NCBI GenBank assembly: GCA_023423335.1
Contig: JAFAFU010000030.1
Span: 287,536 to 351,535, forward strand
DNA: 64,000 bases
Reading direction: 5' to 3'
From: Bacillota bacterium
GTDB lineage: Bacteria > Bacillota > Clostridia > Lachnospirales > Lachnospiraceae
Positions 24,973 to 34,182 of this stretch are shown in pieces (the first letter of the stretch is position 1; the number at the start of each line of letters is the position of its first letter). Made by a program: the position numbers and the translations under genes. The notes below the pieces were generated by a model. It did not search any database, was not told where the DNA came from, and was given only the letters and a program-made list of their open reading frames with translations.

Positions 24973-27195
24973 TTATTCATTCAGGTACGTATTTATACTG
25001 CTCACCGCATTGTCAGCAGCCTGCTCGGCTGAAATATCACCCCGAAGATAACGTTCTGTCTCGTCCAATATCATATCCATCATGGTTGTATCGTTCACCA
25101 TCGATTTTGATAATGTACTTATCATTTCATATATTTTTTCTCTGATCGTCAGTTTGGGATATGAGCCTCTGATTTCGTAATCTCCGTCAGTATATAACAT
25201 ACCTATTTTATCTTTTGGCTCCTGCTGTATCCATTGCTCCAATGCTGTTTGATTGATCGGAAAGCCCTCCATCCCCATTAAGCCCTGTATCTCCTCCGCC
25301 AGCAGTAATTGTACAAATTCTCTTGCCAATTCCTTCTGGCTTCCAGTGCTGTTAATTCCCACGAGGGTATTCGCCTCATAAGTATTGTTGATGGCTTTAT
25401 ACTCCCCGCTCCACTGGGCTGTAGCCTCCAATGGTACCATAAAATCCTTGATATCGCCCATTACTCCTATATTGGCCTGAAGTATTTTTTTATGTACATT
25501 AATATCTCCCATCATCCAATATCCACCCACGATTTTTCCGCTTGAAATATTTCTAAAACTCATTTGTGCATCATCCGATGCATCGATATGAACGGATAAC
25601 TCATGGATATGTTCCATAAAGCTTTGAAGCAATACCCCATCAATTTCCTTCTTCTCGCTGACAATATGATCCGAGTATAATAATAAGAAGTATGCCGCCA
25701 ATGACCGGTAACTGCTGGGCCCCAGTAAAGGTATCTCTGTGCTGTCCTGCGCATATGCCACAAGCTCCTCAATTGATTTTGCAGAATTAACCGCCTCTGC
25801 TTTGCCATAGATGATCGGAATCTTAAATCGTGCCGGTATTGCATATACCCTGCCATCCTCGATATAATTATTTGCGATGTTACCCAGCAGATCGCCGGAT
25901 TCAATCATCGGAATAATAATATCTCCCATATCCTCCAGGATTCCCTTTTCTATATAGGAATCAATTGAAATTCCGTCCAATACCAGAATATCCGGTCCCT
26001 TCCCTGCCAGGAGCTCGGTATTCAGAGTTTTAATATAATCTGTCTGGGTGATAGTCTGCTTCGGATCCCCGATTCCGTAATCATAGAATGCCTTCTGATT
26101 CACTTTGGCTACCCGGTAGTTTATCTTCACGTCCGGATGGCTTTCATAAAAGACGGCAATCGCCTGTCGAATGGTTTTATTCTCCTCCAGGGAGAAAATC
26201 GAGAGCTCTATCTCAGGAACGGTGCTGGCATTTTCATCATAGAAATAATACTTGATTACCGCCGTCGAATTATCCTTCATTACCAGATAGAAATCCTTCT
26301 CTGTTCCTGTAAGAAATTTGATAAAGACCGCTGTGGGCATGGCTAAGCTGCTCTGATTACCATCCATAATTGTCTCCCAAATGGAGCCTCCCTTATTTAT
26401 CAAATGAATCCCAGTCGGATCACAAAGGTAGGCAGCCGTTTGATCGGATTCCAGGATACCTGTGTCAGACAACTCAATATCAATCGGCCAGGATGCTTCT
26501 TGTTTGTCGGTCTCCAGGTTATGTTCAATAAGCTCATTTCCCGCCTGGTCTGTATAATATAGATAATTTCCTTCCACTGCTATTTTACCGGTATATGTAC
26601 TGCTAAACTCACCCACCACCGACTGTCCGTCCGAAGAATATACTTCAATCTCTCCGTTGTGGTAGATAGCGGCAATCATACCATTTTTCAACACTTTTAT
26701 TAATTTTGCCCTGTAGACGGTATCCCAGGCTTCGTTTATTTCTTCGAATTTAGGAATTGCAATCTTTTCATATTCGCCATTATCTGAAAGCCGGTACAGT
26801 GCGTTATGATATTTCATTGTATTGCCGAATAAGTACTGCCTCCCATCCTCCCCGTAGAATATGTCTGTGATCCAGAAATCGGACGCCCAGTTATAAAATT
26901 TCTTTAAGCCATCCGCATTCTCCCTGTTCCACTGCCTGTCAATATACACATATTTTTCGTATTCCGTGTAATTGTATACATACAGCTCTAAATTACCGTC
27001 CGGTGTACTGGTCAGCGATATATATTTATCAGCCGCTACACCCGCCGGAAACTCTATATCCTCCTCCACATATCTTCCCATTACTTCGCTGCCTTTGTTA
27101 GAATTGTCGCTATCCTTAACCTTTCCCTTACTGCAGCCTGACATTACAGATAACAAGATGATACAGACCATGACCACCGATATCATTTTTTTCAT
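24973..27195 (-). CDS. Large extracellular solute-binding lipoprotein with N-terminal propeller-like domain
   Basis: 740 residues. The signal peptide ends at a lipobox (VMSGCSKG, Cys21). Residues of roughly 40-320 are strand-rich and repetitive, like a sensor or beta-propeller domain (GEDGRQYLFGN, NLYYTDQ-like turns). Residues of about 330-740 follow the SBP_bac_1 pattern (LAGKGPDILVLDG, KEDMGDII-like region, then LAREFVQLLLAEEIQ). Typical sugar-binding proteins are 400-450 residues, so the N-terminal addition is the odd part. The 41738-43837 gene has the same plan. It heads the importer operon and is divergent from a two-component system. Confidence 0.82.
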   Translation of the reverse strand: MKKMISVVMVCIILLSVMSGCSKGKVKDSDNSNKGSEVMGRYVEEDIEFPAGVAADKYISLTSTPDGNLELYVYNYTEYEKYVYIDRQWNRENADGLKKFYNWASDFWITDIFYGEDGRQYLFGNTMKYHNALYRLSDNGEYEKIAIPKFEEINEAWDTVYRAKLIKVLKNGMIAAIYHNGEIEVYSSDGQSVVGEFSSTYTGKIAVEGNYLYYTDQAGNELIEHNLETDKQEASWPIDIELSDTGILESDQTAAYLCDPTGIHLINKGGSIWETIMDGNQSSLAMPTAVFIKFLTGTEKDFYLVMKDNSTAVIKYYFYDENASTVPEIELSIFSLEENKTIRQAIAVFYESHPDVKINYRVAKVNQKAFYDYGIGDPKQTITQTDYIKTLNTELLAGKGPDILVLDGISIDSYIEKGILEDMGDIIIPMIESGDLLGNIANNYIEDGRVYAIPARFKIPIIYGKAEAVNSAKSIEELVAYAQDSTEIPLLGPSSYRSLAAYFLLLYSDHIVSEKKEIDGVLLQSFMEHIHELSVHIDASDDAQMSFRNISSGKIVGGYWMMGDINVHKKILQANIGVMGDIKDFMVPLEATAQWSGEYKAINNTYEANTLVGINSTGSQKELAREFVQLLLAEEIQGLMGMEGFPINQTALEQWIQQEPKDKIGMLYTDGDYEIRGSYPKLTIREKIYEMISTLSKSMVNDTTMMDMILDETERYLRGDISAEQAADNAVSSINTYLNE

Positions 27196-27239
27196 ATGGA
27201 TAATCTCTCCTCTCCGTCCCTACACATGGCTCATATTGT

Positions 27240-27266
27240 TGCAATATTCAATGCATTCATATTGCA
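27240..27266. promoter_or_regulatory. Inverted repeat between importer operon and two-component genes, candidate regulator site
   Basis: TGCAATAT (27240-27247) and ATATTGCA (27259-27266) form perfect 8-bp arms around an 11-bp spacer that contains ATGCAT. The site lies 44 bp upstream of the binding-protein start codon in the divergent region 27196-27502. Its position suits the response regulator encoded at 27503. Elsewhere in that region I see only a TATAAT at 27383-27388 with no matching -35, so the plus-strand promoter may be activator-dependent. Confidence 0.4.
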
Positions 27267-27502
27267 TGTTATCGCATTGTAATCTTGTTTACTTTTTTCA
27301 GTATAGCAACGAAAATTCCAAAAGACATCTATTCCCGAAGGAATTTTTTAGACAAATATTAGAGAATTTCATGATACCATGATATAATATACACGGTAAG
27401 CGGATTAGTACATGAAAGCCAGGGCATTTAACAAGCTTGCTTGAATAAGCATCTGAAATTCACAAGAAATGTACACGGAAGGAAAGGAGGCATGGTATTT
27501 TT

Positions 27503-28207
27503 ATGAAGGTTTTACTGATTGATGATGATCCGGATCTGTGTCAGGCGCTAAGCTTCACACTTAAGAAGGAAGGATATGCCGTAGATACCTGTTTACGGGG
27601 TGATGATTCCATTTATTACGGCACCTCTTCGTCCTATGATGTTATTATATTAGACCGAATGCTTCCCGTATTGGATGGCCTGACAATCGTGCAGGTCTTA
27701 CGCAAAAACCGTATTACAACTCCGGTTATCATGGTTACTGCGATGAATGGTATTAACGACCGGATTGACGGCCTGGATGCCGGTGCGGATGATTACCTTA
27801 TCAAGCCCTTTGATGTCGGCGAACTGCTGGCAAGAATACGGGCATTAACGCGGCGGCCCAGAACGATTGAGAGTAGTTCAATACTTAAATTTTCCAATTT
27901 TTCGTTGGATACCAACCTACATACCTTAACGGTCGAATCGAAGACAGTTTCACTTTCCAATAAAGAATCCTGCTTATTAGAATTTTTTATCAGAAATTGC
28001 GGACAAATTCTTACAAGAAAACAAATCCTCACCAGAGTATGGGGATTAGATTCCTTTGTAGAGGACGGTAATCTGGACAACTATATTTATTTTATCCGGC
28101 GAAGATTAAAGGCGGCGAACTGCCAGGCGCGGATTAAGACAATTCATTCCGTGGGGTATCAGCTGGAGAAGATCCAGACCGATTGTGAGGGGAACGGTAA
28201 TGTTTAA
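27503..28207 (+). CDS. OmpR-family response regulator
   Basis: 234 residues. The receiver domain (1-118) shows the acidic pair in DDDPD (8-12), phospho-acceptor Asp in IILDRMLPV (near 53), MVTAM with the conserved Thr, and Lys in YLIKPFDV. The winged-helix DNA-binding domain (135-230) follows (LSNKESCLLEFFIRN; the recognition helix region near VWGLDSFVEDGNLDNYI). It overlaps the kinase gene by 8 bp and is divergent from the importer operon, which it probably controls. GGAAAGGAGG precedes the ATG. Confidence 0.95.
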   Translation: MKVLLIDDDPDLCQALSFTLKKEGYAVDTCLRGDDSIYYGTSSSYDVIILDRMLPVLDGLTIVQVLRKNRITTPVIMVTAMNGINDRIDGLDAGADDYLIKPFDVGELLARIRALTRRPRTIESSSILKFSNFSLDTNLHTLTVESKTVSLSNKESCLLEFFIRNCGQILTRKQILTRVWGLDSFVEDGNLDNYIYFIRRRLKAANCQARIKTIHSVGYQLEKIQTDCEGNGNV

Positions 28208-29489
28208 AACATTAAGGAATGAATTGGTTCTTCTATATTCCGTATCAACAGGGATTATTCTGATCATTGTTATAATTATCCTTCTGACGTTCACCGAAAA
28301 AGAATTGGAGAGTAAAAGACTGGAAGCATTTTGGCAGAATGCGAATACAATTATCAATAAGCTTCAATTCGAGAATACGCTTCAGCATACCTGGCTATCC
28401 CAGCTGGAGAAGAAAAATAGCCTTATCATACATATTGAGGATAACGGTAAGCCTTTGAATTTTCCGGGTGTCTTAACAACACCGACAGATCGCGGAGAGT
28501 TAATCGAACAGCTTACTGCTCATGCTGTTAAGGACGGAATTGATGTGCATAGCAACCCCGTCTTCTTTGAGGTGGCAAAGAGCATCGTTTATACGATGAA
28601 AGGGACCCGGACGGAGATTTATTACGGCTGTGCGGTCATTATACCGACCTCTTCCGGATGGAGATGCCTCTTATTACTTCAATACCTACCGAATTATCAT
28701 TCCGTAATTCTTCGTCAACGTATTTTATTTGCCCTTCTGGGCTTTGGAGGAATCATCGCATTATTTGCAGTAAGTCTGTGCTTTGTATCCCGGATGCTAA
28801 AGCCGATGGAAGAAAACAACCGGCGGCAGACAGGCTTTATCGCCGCGGCCTCCCATGAGCTGCGCTCTCCTCTGTCCGTAATCAATGCGAACAGTGCCGC
28901 CGCCAGCTCTGATGCATCCCTCGGGTCGCTTAAATTTCTGAGCGGAATTGAAAATGAATGCAGACGGATGGCCCGTTTAATCGACGATATGCTGCTTCTG
29001 GCCTCCATTGATGCAAAATCCTGGGTAGTAAAAAAAGAGCCGGTAGAAACCGACACTCTCTTAGTTGAAACCTATGAAGCTTTTTTCCCTTTATTCCAAT
29101 TGAAAGATCGGACTCTTCTGCTTGATCTTCCGGAGGAGGAGCTGCCTGTCATCCATGGGGATAGGGACCGCCTGAAGCAAATACTCGCTGTCCTGCTGGA
29201 TAATTCATTATCCTACACGCCAATCCATAAAAGCGTTATCCTGCGCGGATATGCGGATAATAACTATTGTATCCTCGAGGTTGAAGATCACGGCATTGGT
29301 ATTGCTGAAAAGGATAAAAAATACATTTTTGACCGTTTTTACCGGGCAGATCAAGCCCGGAAGGATAAGCAGCATTTTGGCCTTGGATTAAGCATTGCCA
29401 AAGAGTTAGTCCAGCTTCAGGGCGGAAAAATCTCGGTCAGAGACACCGCAGGCGGCGGTGCCACTTTTGCAATTCGTATCCGAGTATAA
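28200..29489 (+). CDS. Membrane histidine kinase, partner of the adjacent response regulator
   Basis: About 429 residues. Two membrane helices (about 12-33 and 172-193) flank an extracytoplasmic sensor region. The HisKA domain has the phosphorylated His in ASHELRSPLSVI (about 221). The HATPase domain has N-box LDNSLSYTP, DHGIGIA and HFGLGLSIAKELV. The ATG at 28200 overlaps the regulator stop and is preferred over a slightly earlier start. Linked to the HlyD/MacB-like/importer genes, so it may sense the same ligand or an envelope stress. Confidence 0.93.
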   Translation: MFKTLRNELVLLYSVSTGIILIIVIIILLTFTEKELESKRLEAFWQNANTIINKLQFENTLQHTWLSQLEKKNSLIIHIEDNGKPLNFPGVLTTPTDRGELIEQLTAHAVKDGIDVHSNPVFFEVAKSIVYTMKGTRTEIYYGCAVIIPTSSGWRCLLLLQYLPNYHSVILRQRILFALLGFGGIIALFAVSLCFVSRMLKPMEENNRRQTGFIAAASHELRSPLSVINANSAAASSDASLGSLKFLSGIENECRRMARLIDDMLLLASIDAKSWVVKKEPVETDTLLVETYEAFFPLFQLKDRTLLLDLPEEELPVIHGDRDRLKQILAVLLDNSLSYTPIHKSVILRGYADNNYCILEVEDHGIGIAEKDKKYIFDRFYRADQARKDKQHFGLGLSIAKELVQLQGGKISVRDTAGGGATFAIRIRV

Positions 29490-29513
29490 GAAAACCGGAT
29501 AAAGTCCGTATGA

Positions 29514-30719
29514 TTAAGTTCCTATATTATCAGGTTTTTTAAGAGCCAGCAGCAATAAAAAACCCAATATACTGGCTGCTGCTGCGATAATAAATGAAAA
29601 TGCCGTCCCCATCGGCAGCTTGGCGACCAGCCGGACGAGGTAGGGGCAGCCGATGGAGCTTAAGGCATAGCCTAACATAACCACCCCATAATTCATCCCG
29701 GCATTCCTTGATCCAAAATAGTCTGCACTGACGGTAGGATACATTCCCATAAAGCCACCATATGCCAGGGCGATGCAGGAAATAAGAATTAGAAAAGGAT
29801 ATCCGTCCGATATGGTCAGCAGTGATATGGTTACCGTATTAAAAAGAAACAGGAACATAAGGATCGGCTTTCTTCCTGTAAAATCCGATATCCAGGGCAT
29901 CAGCAGTCTGCCGGCCGTGTTCATCACCGACACCAGCATGACACCGGTCAGTGCCGCTCCTGTGCTTAGCCCCCGTTCCATTCCCAGCGACATCAGCATC
30001 GGATTGATCAGAAAATACGCCGGAACCGCCAAAGCAAAGGTTACCGCAAGGATATAGTATTGCTTTGTCCTGAGCATATCCTTTATCCCATACTGCCGGT
30101 CGGCTGCCGGAATATGTGCCGGTCTGCAGCCCTCCCGATCCTCCTCAGGGGGCGCCTTGATTGCCCAGCCGCAAAGCAGGCATATGGTAAGAAGAATTCC
30201 TGCAACCGCTGTCATTGCTGTTGTAAAACCATAGATTTCAAGGATATGGTTGGCAATCGGGTTCATGATCAGGCCAAACATCCCGGCGGCACATATGATA
30301 ATTCCGGTTACCATTCCCCTTTTATCCGGAAACCACCTCTGCAATGTCGCCAGCAGGGTATTATATGCACATCCGCAGCCAAAACCGGTGATACAGCCAA
30401 AGGTAATATTAATCAGCCAGGGCCTGTCTACAGGCACATAGGCCGTAGCCAGCAAGCCCAGGCACATAATCATACTTCCGCAAAGGATGAGGAGGGTGAC
30501 ATTCCACTTCTTCTGTAAATATCCTCCCGCTAAATTACCTACTGCAAATAAGCCCAGCAGCAGTCCGAAGGGCAGGTTAGCCGCAGAGGTATCCAGGGAA
30601 AATCGATCCTTTGCATAAGGCTGAAATACGCTCCATACATATGCAATTCCGTAACAGAACTGAACCAGGGTCCCCATAACCAATATCAGATAACGATTAT
30701 TCTCTTTTGTCTTTGTCAT
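29514..30719 (-). CDS. MFS transporter, oxalate/formate antiporter (OFA) family
   Basis: 401 residues with twelve hydrophobic segments and no large insertion. Family features are the N-terminal GTLVQFCYGIAYVWSVFQPY (about 15-34), GCGCAYNTLLATLQRWFPDK with the MFS cytoplasmic loop, and YGGFMGMYPTVSADYFGSRN near the C-terminal half. OFA members exchange small carboxylates such as oxalate/formate or lactate; the substrate is not fixed here. GAGGAAC precedes the ATG. It lies 33 bp downstream of the serine dehydratase alpha gene, so cotranscription is likely. Confidence 0.88.
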   Translation of the reverse strand: MTKTKENNRYLILVMGTLVQFCYGIAYVWSVFQPYAKDRFSLDTSAANLPFGLLLGLFAVGNLAGGYLQKKWNVTLLILCGSMIMCLGLLATAYVPVDRPWLINITFGCITGFGCGCAYNTLLATLQRWFPDKRGMVTGIIICAAGMFGLIMNPIANHILEIYGFTTAMTAVAGILLTICLLCGWAIKAPPEEDREGCRPAHIPAADRQYGIKDMLRTKQYYILAVTFALAVPAYFLINPMLMSLGMERGLSTGAALTGVMLVSVMNTAGRLLMPWISDFTGRKPILMFLFLFNTVTISLLTISDGYPFLILISCIALAYGGFMGMYPTVSADYFGSRNAGMNYGVVMLGYALSSIGCPYLVRLVAKLPMGTAFSFIIAAAASILGFLLLLALKKPDNIGT

Positions 30720-30752
30720 TATCTCAAGTTCCTCTCAAGCCTAAGTATTAAG

Positions 30753-31622
30753 TCAGTTCATGATCCGCAATAAAATCTTCCGGCCTGTCTTTGTTGCCGC
30801 CAGCCCGCCCTCTCCCGTTTCCTTTAAAGGTCCCGGCAGCATTTCACCGATATCCTTCATGGCATCAATCACCTCATCCGGGGGAATCCTGCTTCTGATA
30901 CCGGCAATCGCCATATCGGAAGCTGCAATTGCATTTACCGCGCCGACAACATTTCTCTTAACACAGGGCACCTCAACCAATCCGGCTACGGGATCGCAAA
31001 CCAGACCCAGCAGATTTTTTAGTGCCATTGCTGCGGCATGGGTAATCGCCTCAGCATCTCCTCCACCCAGATAAGTCAGGGCTCCTGCTGCCATTGCACT
31101 GGCGGAGCCAATCTCCGCCTGGCACCCTCCGGCCGCCCCGGAAAGGAAAGCCCTGGCGGCTATCACCTCTCCAATTCCTCCGGCAACGTACAAAGCTTTC
31201 ACCATTGTATCCATATCAGCCTGCTTTAATCCCTCATAAGTGAGCAGTATCGCCGGGATTACACCGCAGGAGCCTGCGGTAGGCGCCGCTACTATCTTTT
31301 TCATACAGGCATTGGATTCATTGATTTTAAGGGCTTTTTCGATTACTTCTCCGGCAAAAGCCCCGCTCATTAAAATTCCTTCTCTGCGCGCCGCCATAAA
31401 TTTTTCACCGTCGCCTCCGATAAGCTTACTGGCTGATTTAAGGGAACCATCATAGGCTGCATCCGCCTGCTTCATACAAATATACAGGTTTTTCATTCTG
31501 GCAAAGGATTCTGCGGCTGTCACCTGCCTATCCAGGGTATCCTCCTCCAGCACAATTTCCCAGAAGCTTTTTCCTTTCATTTTACACTGTGCCACAATTT
31601 CATTCAAGCCCTTAAAACTCAT
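30753..31622 (-). CDS. sdaAA: L-serine ammonia-lyase, iron-sulfur-dependent, alpha subunit
   Basis: 289 residues. This subunit carries the catalytic domain, which deaminates serine to pyruvate and ammonia with a [4Fe-4S] cluster. Cluster-type cysteines appear in TAGSCGVIPA (about 113-122) and, as CDPVAGLVEVPC (about 213-224), in the C-terminal half. The start ATG has GGAGGAAAA upstream and overlaps the beta-subunit gene by 11 bp. Cytoplasmic and oxygen-sensitive. With the adjacent OFA transporter it may feed amino-acid fermentation. Confidence 0.95.
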   Translation of the reverse strand: MSFKGLNEIVAQCKMKGKSFWEIVLEEDTLDRQVTAAESFARMKNLYICMKQADAAYDGSLKSASKLIGGDGEKFMAARREGILMSGAFAGEVIEKALKINESNACMKKIVAAPTAGSCGVIPAILLTYEGLKQADMDTMVKALYVAGGIGEVIAARAFLSGAAGGCQAEIGSASAMAAGALTYLGGGDAEAITHAAAMALKNLLGLVCDPVAGLVEVPCVKRNVVGAVNAIAASDMAIAGIRSRIPPDEVIDAMKDIGEMLPGPLKETGEGGLAATKTGRKILLRIMN

Positions 31623-32286
31623 TATTTTCCTCCATACCCAGATAGGTTACCTTAACCACTCCTTCTAATTTTCTCAGCCAGTCGATTGCTTCCAGAGGAA
31701 CCTCCTGATCACATTCAATTACCATTACCGCATTTCCGCCCTTTCTGTTCCGATAGAGCTGCATTGTGGCTATATTAACCGATTTATGACCCAGCATGGA
31801 GGTAACCTCGGATACATGACCTGGCTGATCAATATTATGGACAATCAATGTCGGATAGCAGGCACTGATGTTGGCTTCCAGCCCATCGATCCGGCAGATT
31901 TTGATTGCTCCGCCTCCGATGGAGGAGGCAACCACCTCCAGCTCTCTTCCATGGACCCCTGTCAGCTTAAGCATAACCGTGTTGGGATGGGCATCACTTA
32001 ATTTGCTTCCGGAGAAATTATATTGCAGCCCCATCTTTCCGGCAATATTCAGGCTGTCCGGAATTCGGGCATCGTCCGGCTTCATTCCCAATAATCCTGC
32101 GATTAACGCCTTATCCGTACCATGTCCTTTCCCGGTAGCCAAAAAAGATCCATACAGTAAAATATCGACCGCTTTCACCTCTTCCCGAAGCAGCTGTCTG
32201 GAGACATAGCCTATTTTTACGGCACCTGCGGTATGGGAGCTGGATGGTCCGACCATCACAGGTCCCACAATATCGAAAATATTCAC
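31612..32286 (-). CDS. sdaAB: L-serine ammonia-lyase, iron-sulfur-dependent, beta subunit
   Basis: 224 residues. The N-terminal domain contains VGPSSSHTAGAVKIG (about 12-26), characteristic of this subunit, and the C-terminal 75 residues are an ACT-like regulatory domain (LIVHNIDQPGHVSEVTSMLG). It forms the holoenzyme with the alpha subunit encoded next. An AGGAAAGG stretch lies upstream; spacing is long, but no better start is visible. Confidence 0.95.
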   Translation of the reverse strand: MNIFDIVGPVMVGPSSSHTAGAVKIGYVSRQLLREEVKAVDILLYGSFLATGKGHGTDKALIAGLLGMKPDDARIPDSLNIAGKMGLQYNFSGSKLSDAHPNTVMLKLTGVHGRELEVVASSIGGGAIKICRIDGLEANISACYPTLIVHNIDQPGHVSEVTSMLGHKSVNIATMQLYRNRKGGNAVMVIECDQEVPLEAIDWLRKLEGVVKVTYLGMEENNEF

Positions 32287-32321
32287 GATGAGATACCCCT
32301 TTCCTAATAATAAAATAACGG

Positions 32322-33470
32322 TTATAAGGCTTTCCTGTACAGTACCTCGATGTCCTTCACCGTCGTTGTTCTCGGATTTACGGCAATATTGCCGCTCTTC
32401 ATAGCATCCGCTGCCATCTCAGGGATTTTATCCTCCGTTACGCCTACATCACTTAACCTTTCCGGTATTTCCAGCTCACGGTTCAGCTGTTTTATCTCAC
32501 CGACCAATATACTGGGAGCGAAATAACAGACCTTTTCGTTTCCCATTTTGATTAAATCATAGATCACCTCATACCGCCCATTGTCAGCCAGACCGTTGTA
32601 CTCCAGCACAACAGGCAGCAGAATGGCATTGGCAACACCATGAGGCACATGAAAGAAGCCCCCTAGAGGATGTGCCATTGCATGGACATTGCCGAGCCTT
32701 GCCCAGGCGAAGGCAATTCCCGCAAGGGTGCTGGCCATCATCATCGAGGAGGCTGCTTCTGCATTGCCGCGGTCAGCAACAAACCTTCGGATATTCTGCC
32801 CAATCAGCTTCATTGCTTTCTCTGCCACAGCATCGGTAAAGGGGGAGGCCGCCTTGGACAGATAAGCTTCAATGGCATGGACCAGTGCGTCCATTCCCGT
32901 TGCCGCCGCAATTGCTGCCGGGAGGGACATGATAAGCTCCGGGTCCAGCAGCGCATACATTGGAACCAGCTCATGACTGAATACCGTTAATTTATAATTT
33001 CTGGACCGGTCCGTTATCACTGCGAAAGCGGTAACTTCACTTCCCGTTCCTGCCGTCGTAGGTATTGCAATAATCGGAATCACCTTACCGGGCACCAGAT
33101 GCGCGCCCTCATACTGGGTGATCTCACCTCCGTAAACCGCCAGTATGCCGACTGCCTTGGCAACATCCATCGGACTCCCGCCGCCCAGGGCTATCACTGC
33201 GACACCCCCGCTGCTTTTATAGACGGCCAGGGCAGCATTCACCGTCTCGATGGAGGGGTTCGCCTCAATATCAAGAAATATTTCGTATCCGATACCGGCC
33301 TTCTCCAAAATATCCGTTACCTTCTTTACGGCTCCTGCCTTCTCCAGTCCTCTGTCCGACAGGATAAGAAGCTTGCCGGCAGGAACTTTCTCTAACAATG
33401 CCGGTAATTTTTTCAAACTGCCTTTGCCGAATATAATATTCTGAGGGATTGAAAACATAAAATCCTGCAT
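32322..33470 (-). CDS. Iron-containing alcohol dehydrogenase
   Basis: 382 residues, full family length. The N-terminal NAD-binding half has GGGSPMDVAKAVG (about 97-109). Metal-binding residues are in the C-terminal half (AHPLGGFFHVPHGVANA, with the two family His residues). It is an NAD(P)-dependent dehydrogenase of short-chain alcohols or 1,3-diols; the substrate is not determined. It is followed by the serine dehydratase genes (36 bp), and the kinase-like gene lies 2 bp upstream on the same strand. Confidence 0.92.
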   Translation of the reverse strand: MQDFMFSIPQNIIFGKGSLKKLPALLEKVPAGKLLILSDRGLEKAGAVKKVTDILEKAGIGYEIFLDIEANPSIETVNAALAVYKSSGGVAVIALGGGSPMDVAKAVGILAVYGGEITQYEGAHLVPGKVIPIIAIPTTAGTGSEVTAFAVITDRSRNYKLTVFSHELVPMYALLDPELIMSLPAAIAAATGMDALVHAIEAYLSKAASPFTDAVAEKAMKLIGQNIRRFVADRGNAEAASSMMMASTLAGIAFAWARLGNVHAMAHPLGGFFHVPHGVANAILLPVVLEYNGLADNGRYEVIYDLIKMGNEKVCYFAPSILVGEIKQLNRELEIPERLSDVGVTEDKIPEMAADAMKSGNIAVNPRTTTVKDIEVLYRKAL

Positions 33471-33471
33471 G

Positions 33472-34134
33472 CTATTCTCCTTTCATTTTCATTCCCGTCT
33501 GTTTTGCCGGTTCCGGAAATTTAATCTTAAAATAGTCCTTAATCAGCCGAACGCAGTTATCTATGCCGATCCGCTGACTGTTCAGAGTTAAATCATAATT
33601 AACGGGATTGGTCCAGTAATTTCCTCCGGTATAATGCTGATAATAGGCGGCTCTGTATTGATCTGTCTTCGATATGGATGTATGGGCCGTTTCTTCATTC
33701 ACATTCATTTTCTTCATCACTCTTTGGACGCAAAATTCCCTGGGCGCTTCAATATAGATGCTGATAACATTCGGATATTCCTTCAGAATCCAGTCGGCGC
33801 ATTTACCTACAATGATACAGGATTCCGATTTTGCCAGATTCTCTATAATCTGTTTTTGAAATTCAAATAATCTTTCATCCGACGCAAATTCATCGTCAAC
33901 CGGCTTCGGTTTAATTGTTCTGGGCAGTCCCTTTAGCAGACCGGAGAATTTCTTACCCCTGATTTTTTCGTTTACTTCGTTAAATAACTCCTCATCCAGT
34001 CCGCTCAGCTGTGATGCCAGTGTCAAAATTCTGTTCTCATAGCAGGCAATCCCCAGATCGGCAGCCAGTTTTGAAGCGATCTCTTTCCCGCCGCTGCCGA
34101 AGCCTCTTGCTATTGTAATCACAAAATTATCCAT
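33472..34134 (-). CDS. Cytidylate kinase-like family protein
   Basis: 220 residues. The P-loop variant ITIARGFGSGGKEIASKLAADL (start cited in part; near 6-26) and the later FCVQRVMKKMN, IGIDNCVRLIKDYF segments match the PF13189 cytidylate-kinase-like group. True Cmk enzymes differ in the substrate-binding region, so the nucleotide substrate is uncertain. GGGAGG precedes the ATG. It lies 2 bp before the alcohol dehydrogenase gene in the same transcript. Confidence 0.8.
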   Translation of the reverse strand: MDNFVITIARGFGSGGKEIASKLAADLGIACYENRILTLASQLSGLDEELFNEVNEKIRGKKFSGLLKGLPRTIKPKPVDDEFASDERLFEFQKQIIENLAKSESCIIVGKCADWILKEYPNVISIYIEAPREFCVQRVMKKMNVNEETAHTSISKTDQYRAAYYQHYTGGNYWTNPVNYDLTLNSQRIGIDNCVRLIKDYFKIKFPEPAKQTGMKMKGE

Positions 34135-34182
34135 ATGTACCTCCCTTTCTGCAATGAGCCTATTCTGTTTTGTTTCTGCAGT

